Position numbers and translations under genes: made by a program. A DNA stretch of 64,000 bases from positions 124,001 through 188,000 of the forward strand of contig NZ_JAJNDB010000006.1 of NCBI RefSeq assembly GCF_021026375.1, given 5' to 3'. Below the pieces are notes generated by a model that saw nothing but the letters and a program-made list of their open reading frames with translations, was not told where the DNA came from and searched no databases. Source of the stretch: Actinomycetospora endophytica (GTDB taxonomy: Bacteria > Actinomycetota > Actinomycetes > Mycobacteriales > Pseudonocardiaceae). Position 1 is the first letter of the stretch, and every line of letters starts with the position of its first letter. Below are positions 60,326 through 64,000 of the stretch, in pieces.

Positions 60326-61219
60326 GTGGAGCTGCGCCAACTCACGTACTTCGAGGCCGTCGTGCGCTGCGGCGGGTTCACCCGCGCCGCGGAGGATCTC
60401 CACATCGCGCAGCCGGCGATCTCCGCGCAGATCCGCCGGCTCGAGACCGAGCTCGGGGTCCCGCTGCTCGCGCGGACCTCACGGCGGGTGGCACTCACCG
60501 AGGCCGGCGAGCTGTTCCTCGCTCGGGTCCGGCGCATCCAGGGCGAGATCACCGCCGCACGGGAGGAGATCGACGACGTCGGGGCGGTGCAGCGCGGCCG
60601 GGTCGTCCTCGGGGCCACCGGGGTGCTCGGCGGGTTCGACCTCCCCGCCGCGCTCGCCGGGTTCGCCCAGCGCTTTCCGGGGGTGACGCTGTCGCTGCGC
60701 TCGGGCCTCGTCGGGCCGTTGCTCGACGAGCTGGCCGACGGCACCGTCGACCTGGTCCTCGGCCCCGTCCACGCCGACCTGCCGGCCGGCGTCGTCGCCC
60801 GGCCGCTGGTGAGCGACCGTCTCGTCCTGCTCACCGCGCCCGGTCGCCTGCCGCGCGGGAACCCGGTCGGTATCGCCGACGTGGCCGACGAGCCGTTCGT
60901 CTGCCTGCCGGAGGGCAGCGGGCTGCGGGACCTGCTCGACCGGATGGCCGCCGACGCCGGGCTCGCCTCGCCGGTGCGCTTCGAGGCGGCCACCCCGGCG
61001 GGCGTCCGCGCGCTCGTGGCGGCCGGGCTCGGCGTCGCGCTGCTCGCCGCCTCGGCCGCCGGGACCCCCGGACCGCCGGTGGACGCGCACGAGGTGAGCC
61101 CGCCGACGTCGCACCCGCCGTTCGGCATCCTGCGCCCCGCGGACCGTTCGCCGAGCCCGGCCGCCGAGGCGCTGTACCGGCACGTCGTGCGGCTCGCCGG
61201 GCACGACGTCGCGGACTGA
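60326..61219 (+). CDS. LysR-family transcriptional regulator
   Basis: A 297-aa LysR protein: helix-turn-helix at residues 1-60 (LRQLTYFEAVVRCGGFTRAA, DLHIAQPAISAQIRRLE), linker, and an effector domain with GATGVLGGFDLPAALAGFAQRFPGV and TLVADEPFVCLPEG-type parts. The GTG at 60326 follows CACGAT by 8 nt and lacks a ribosome site. It is divergent from heme oxygenase across 149 bp, which contains ACCGG/CCGGT and CGATCG repeats but no clear T-N11-A box that I could fix. Its target may be heme oxygenase. Confidence 0.92.
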   Translation: MELRQLTYFEAVVRCGGFTRAAEDLHIAQPAISAQIRRLETELGVPLLARTSRRVALTEAGELFLARVRRIQGEITAAREEIDDVGAVQRGRVVLGATGVLGGFDLPAALAGFAQRFPGVTLSLRSGLVGPLLDELADGTVDLVLGPVHADLPAGVVARPLVSDRLVLLTAPGRLPRGNPVGIADVADEPFVCLPEGSGLRDLLDRMAADAGLASPVRFEAATPAGVRALVAAGLGVALLAASAAGTPGPPVDAHEVSPPTSHPPFGILRPADRSPSPAAEALYRHVVRLAGHDVAD

Positions 61220-61308
61220 CGTTTCCGCGCGTCCCGTCGTCGGCAAGCCGGGAGACGCAGCGGCTCGAGACCGGGGCCATACCGTCCTTGCGACCGGAAG
61301 GTCCCGCC

Positions 61309-61650
61309 ATGACTGCGTTCGCCGACATCGTCGTCGCCACCTCGACCGCCCACCCGGGCCGCCTCGGCGGCCTCGTGCCGTCCGGGCCCGATGCCCTCTA
61401 CCTCCTCGTCTTCAACGACCCCGCCCGCCCGGTGACCGGGTACGGCACCGGCTGGAGCCTGATCGCGTGGACCGGCAACGACCGGTGCTGGTCGACCGGG
61501 CTGCTCGCCCACGGCGCCGACGCCCGCACCCCGGAGGCCGATGCGCAGGCCGTCGCCCAGCGGGTGCTCGCCGAGCACGGCATCCGCGTGCGGTGCTGGC
61601 GCAGCGGTGCGACGACCTCGATGCCGATGTTCCGGGCGCAGGCGGGCTGA
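61309..61650 (+). CDS. Small protein of unknown function
   Basis: A 113-aa soluble protein ([47 protein letters not shown], then [25 protein letters not shown]). I do not recognise it. It looks like a small alpha/beta domain with a repeated strand-turn pattern and a conserved-looking Trp pair. The ATG at 61309 has GGAAGG 7 nt upstream, which supports that it is real. It lies between LysR (90 bp away) and the aldo/keto reductase (61 bp away), all rightward. Confidence 0.6.
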   Translation: MTAFADIVVATSTAHPGRLGGLVPSGPDALYLLVFNDPARPVTGYGTGWSLIAWTGNDRCWSTGLLAHGADARTPEADAQAVAQRVLAEHGIRVRCWRSGATTSMPMFRAQAG

Positions 61651-61711
61651 TCGTCGCCGCAGCGGGCAACCTGGTCGTGACACCACCGGAACCGTCGGAG
61701 GGAACGACCAC

Positions 61712-62680
<969 letters not shown>

Positions 62681-62849
62681 GGGCCGGACGCCTAGGAATT
62701 CACACTCGCCGTACAACCGCCTACTGAGAGGAGCGGTACTGGTCCGTTACGACGCCATCATGGAGTCGCTCTTGCGGCAGTGAGAACCTCTTTGTCACGC
62801 GAAGTGATCCCCTGGGCGAAAATCGTCCGAGCGGGGACGAGGAGTTCTC

Positions 62850-63968
62850 ATGCAGTGCCGAACCAGTCTGGTCCGTCAGGCGCCGGGGAAGTACGAGACG
62901 GCGACCGTCGAGGTCGACGATCCCCGGCAGGACGAGATCCGGGTCAAGATGGTCGCGTCGGGGCTCTGTCACTCCGACGACCACATCGCCACCGGCGACC
63001 TCCCGGTCGGCGTCTACCCGCACGCGGGCGGCCACGAGGGCGGCGGGATCGTCGAGTCGGTCGGCCCGAACACCAAGGGCTTCGAGGTCGGCGACAAGGT
63101 CGTCTTCTCGTTCGTCCCCGCCTGCGGTCAATGCCGCTGGTGCGCCACCGGCCACTCCAACCTCTGTGACCTCGGGGCCGGCCTGCTCGCGGGCACTCGA
63201 TGGAACGACACCTCGACCCGCCTGCACCTCACTGACGGCACCGACGTCGGCCAGACGGCCGGCATATCGACCTTCTCCGAGTACACGACGGTGGCGGTCG
63301 ACTCGGCCATCAAGGTCCCGGAGGACACCAAGCTCGAGGTCGCATGCCTGCTCGGCTGTGGCGTCGGCACCGGCTGGGGGTCCGCGGTGAACACCGGCGA
63401 CGTCATGCCCGGCGACACCGTGATCATCCAGGGCATCGGCGGCATCGGCGCCAACGCCGTCCAGGGCGCCGCGCACGCCGGCGCCGCGAACGTCATCGCG
63501 GTCGACCCGGTCGCGTTCAAGCGCGAGAAGGCCCAGGAGCTCGGCGCCACCCACGCGGTGGAGTCGATCGAGGAGGCCACCGAGCTCGCCAAGGGCTTCA
63601 CCAACGGCCAGGGCGCCGACGTCTCGATCGTCACGATCGGAGTGACGAGGCCCGAGCACGTCGGCGACGCCTTCGCCTCGATCCGCAAGCAGGGCACCGT
63701 CATCGTCACCGGCCTCGGCGACATCACCTCGGTGGGAGTCCCGATCCCGATCGGCGAGCTGACGCTGTTCGAGAAGAAGATCAAAGGCTCGCTGTTCGGG
63801 TCGTCGAACCCGCGCGCCGACATCCCCAAGATGCTCGACCTCTACAACCACGGGAAGCTCAAGCTCGACGAATTGGTGACCGCGACCTACTCCATCGACG
63901 AGGTCGCGCAGGGCTACGAGGACATGCACGCCGGAAAGAACATTCGAGGCGTGCTCATCTTCGACTGA
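62850..63968 (+). CDS. NDMA-type zinc-dependent alcohol dehydrogenase
   Basis: A 372-aa class III-like medium-chain dehydrogenase of the actinobacterial nicotinoprotein (NDMA-dependent) group, Rv0761c-like, which keeps NAD bound. Catalytic zinc ligands: Cys in GLCHSDDH, HEGGG, and Cys in LGCGVGTGWGSA; structural zinc by the four Cys of ACGQCRWCATGHSNLC. Cofactor fold GIGGIGANAVQGA with AVDPVAFKREKA. The ATG at 62850 has GAGGAG upstream. It likely oxidises alcohols to aldehydes, with electron transfer to a carrier such as mycofactocin. The 169-bp upstream region has an imperfect GTAC...GCGGTAC repeat and no firm promoter. Confidence 0.9.
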   Translation: MQCRTSLVRQAPGKYETATVEVDDPRQDEIRVKMVASGLCHSDDHIATGDLPVGVYPHAGGHEGGGIVESVGPNTKGFEVGDKVVFSFVPACGQCRWCATGHSNLCDLGAGLLAGTRWNDTSTRLHLTDGTDVGQTAGISTFSEYTTVAVDSAIKVPEDTKLEVACLLGCGVGTGWGSAVNTGDVMPGDTVIIQGIGGIGANAVQGAAHAGAANVIAVDPVAFKREKAQELGATHAVESIEEATELAKGFTNGQGADVSIVTIGVTRPEHVGDAFASIRKQGTVIVTGLGDITSVGVPIPIGELTLFEKKIKGSLFGSSNPRADIPKMLDLYNHGKLKLDELVTATYSIDEVAQGYEDMHAGKNIRGVLIFD

Positions 63969-64000
63969 CCGCGTGGCCTACCGGAATCGACGCCCGCCGT

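Overview
The window is very GC-rich, gene-dense and carried by a high-GC actinobacterium. GTG starts are common, stop and start codons often overlap (GTGA, ATGA), and many genes look leaderless. The gene order from one end to about 50.5 kb follows, as I remember it, the Mycobacterium tuberculosis segment from fadD15 (Rv2187) to panB (Rv2225). Local differences, the palindrome families and the lineage-specific genes suggest a Pseudonocardiaceae-type organism such as Pseudonocardia or Actinomycetospora. That genus-level guess is inference.

Layout. 0-9.8 kb: the 3' part of an acyl-CoA synthetase; a leftward group with PimB' mannosyltransferase, an NlpC/P60 peptidoglycan hydrolase, a small Cys4 protein and an NYN-domain protein; a rightward DnaQ/GIY-YIG fusion coupled to a lone RAM domain; leftward trpD behind a receiver-like protein. 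10-16.6 kb: the respiratory block ctaE-qcrC-qcrA-qcrB, then leftward ctaC-ctaF, together forming the bc1-aa3 branch. 16.8-25.4 kb: asnB, adoK, an ErpA-like Fe-S carrier, a glycerate kinase with an internal deletion, a DUF3043 protein and the corrinoid genes cobU-cobT-cobS. 24.6-31.3 kb: SDR/LysR pair, ilvE, an unusual MFS-USP fusion, a cupin and gcvT. 31.4-40.9 kb: pepB and the lipoate group lpd-sucB-epimerase-lipB-lipA, then DUF4191 and RDD membrane proteins. 41-50.5 kb: nitrogen block glnA, glnE, glnA2, a Hip1/CaeA-like lipoprotein hydrolase and panB. 50.5-64 kb: less conserved accessory genes, including an esterase, two low-complexity surface or membrane proteins, a PHA-synthase-like hydrolase, an EthD protein, lactate 2-monooxygenase, a PrmC-like methyltransferase, a patatin, heme oxygenase, LysR, an aldo/keto reductase and an NDMA-type alcohol dehydrogenase.

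How the parts work together. The qcr and cta genes build one respiratory chain branch. LipB and LipA make the lipoyl cofactor carried by the E2 encoded next door, and Lpd reoxidises it. GlnA is the main glutamine synthetase, GlnE adenylylates it, and a GlnR-like site lies at an activator position upstream of glnA. CobU, CobT and CobS assemble the nucleotide loop of cobalamin.

Most notable observations: a perfect actinobacterial LexA/SOS box downstream of glnA with no annotated SOS gene beside it; several families of long palindromes at gene ends, one copy of which seems to lie inside a fusion gene at a domain junction; a 61-bp palindrome between lactate monooxygenase and a methyltransferase; a three-part MFS-USP-beta-sandwich protein; a cobU that appears to start at CTG; and a mucin-like secreted protein with two stacked hairpins in its leader. 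I saw no tRNA, rRNA, CRISPR array, transposase or prophage gene.
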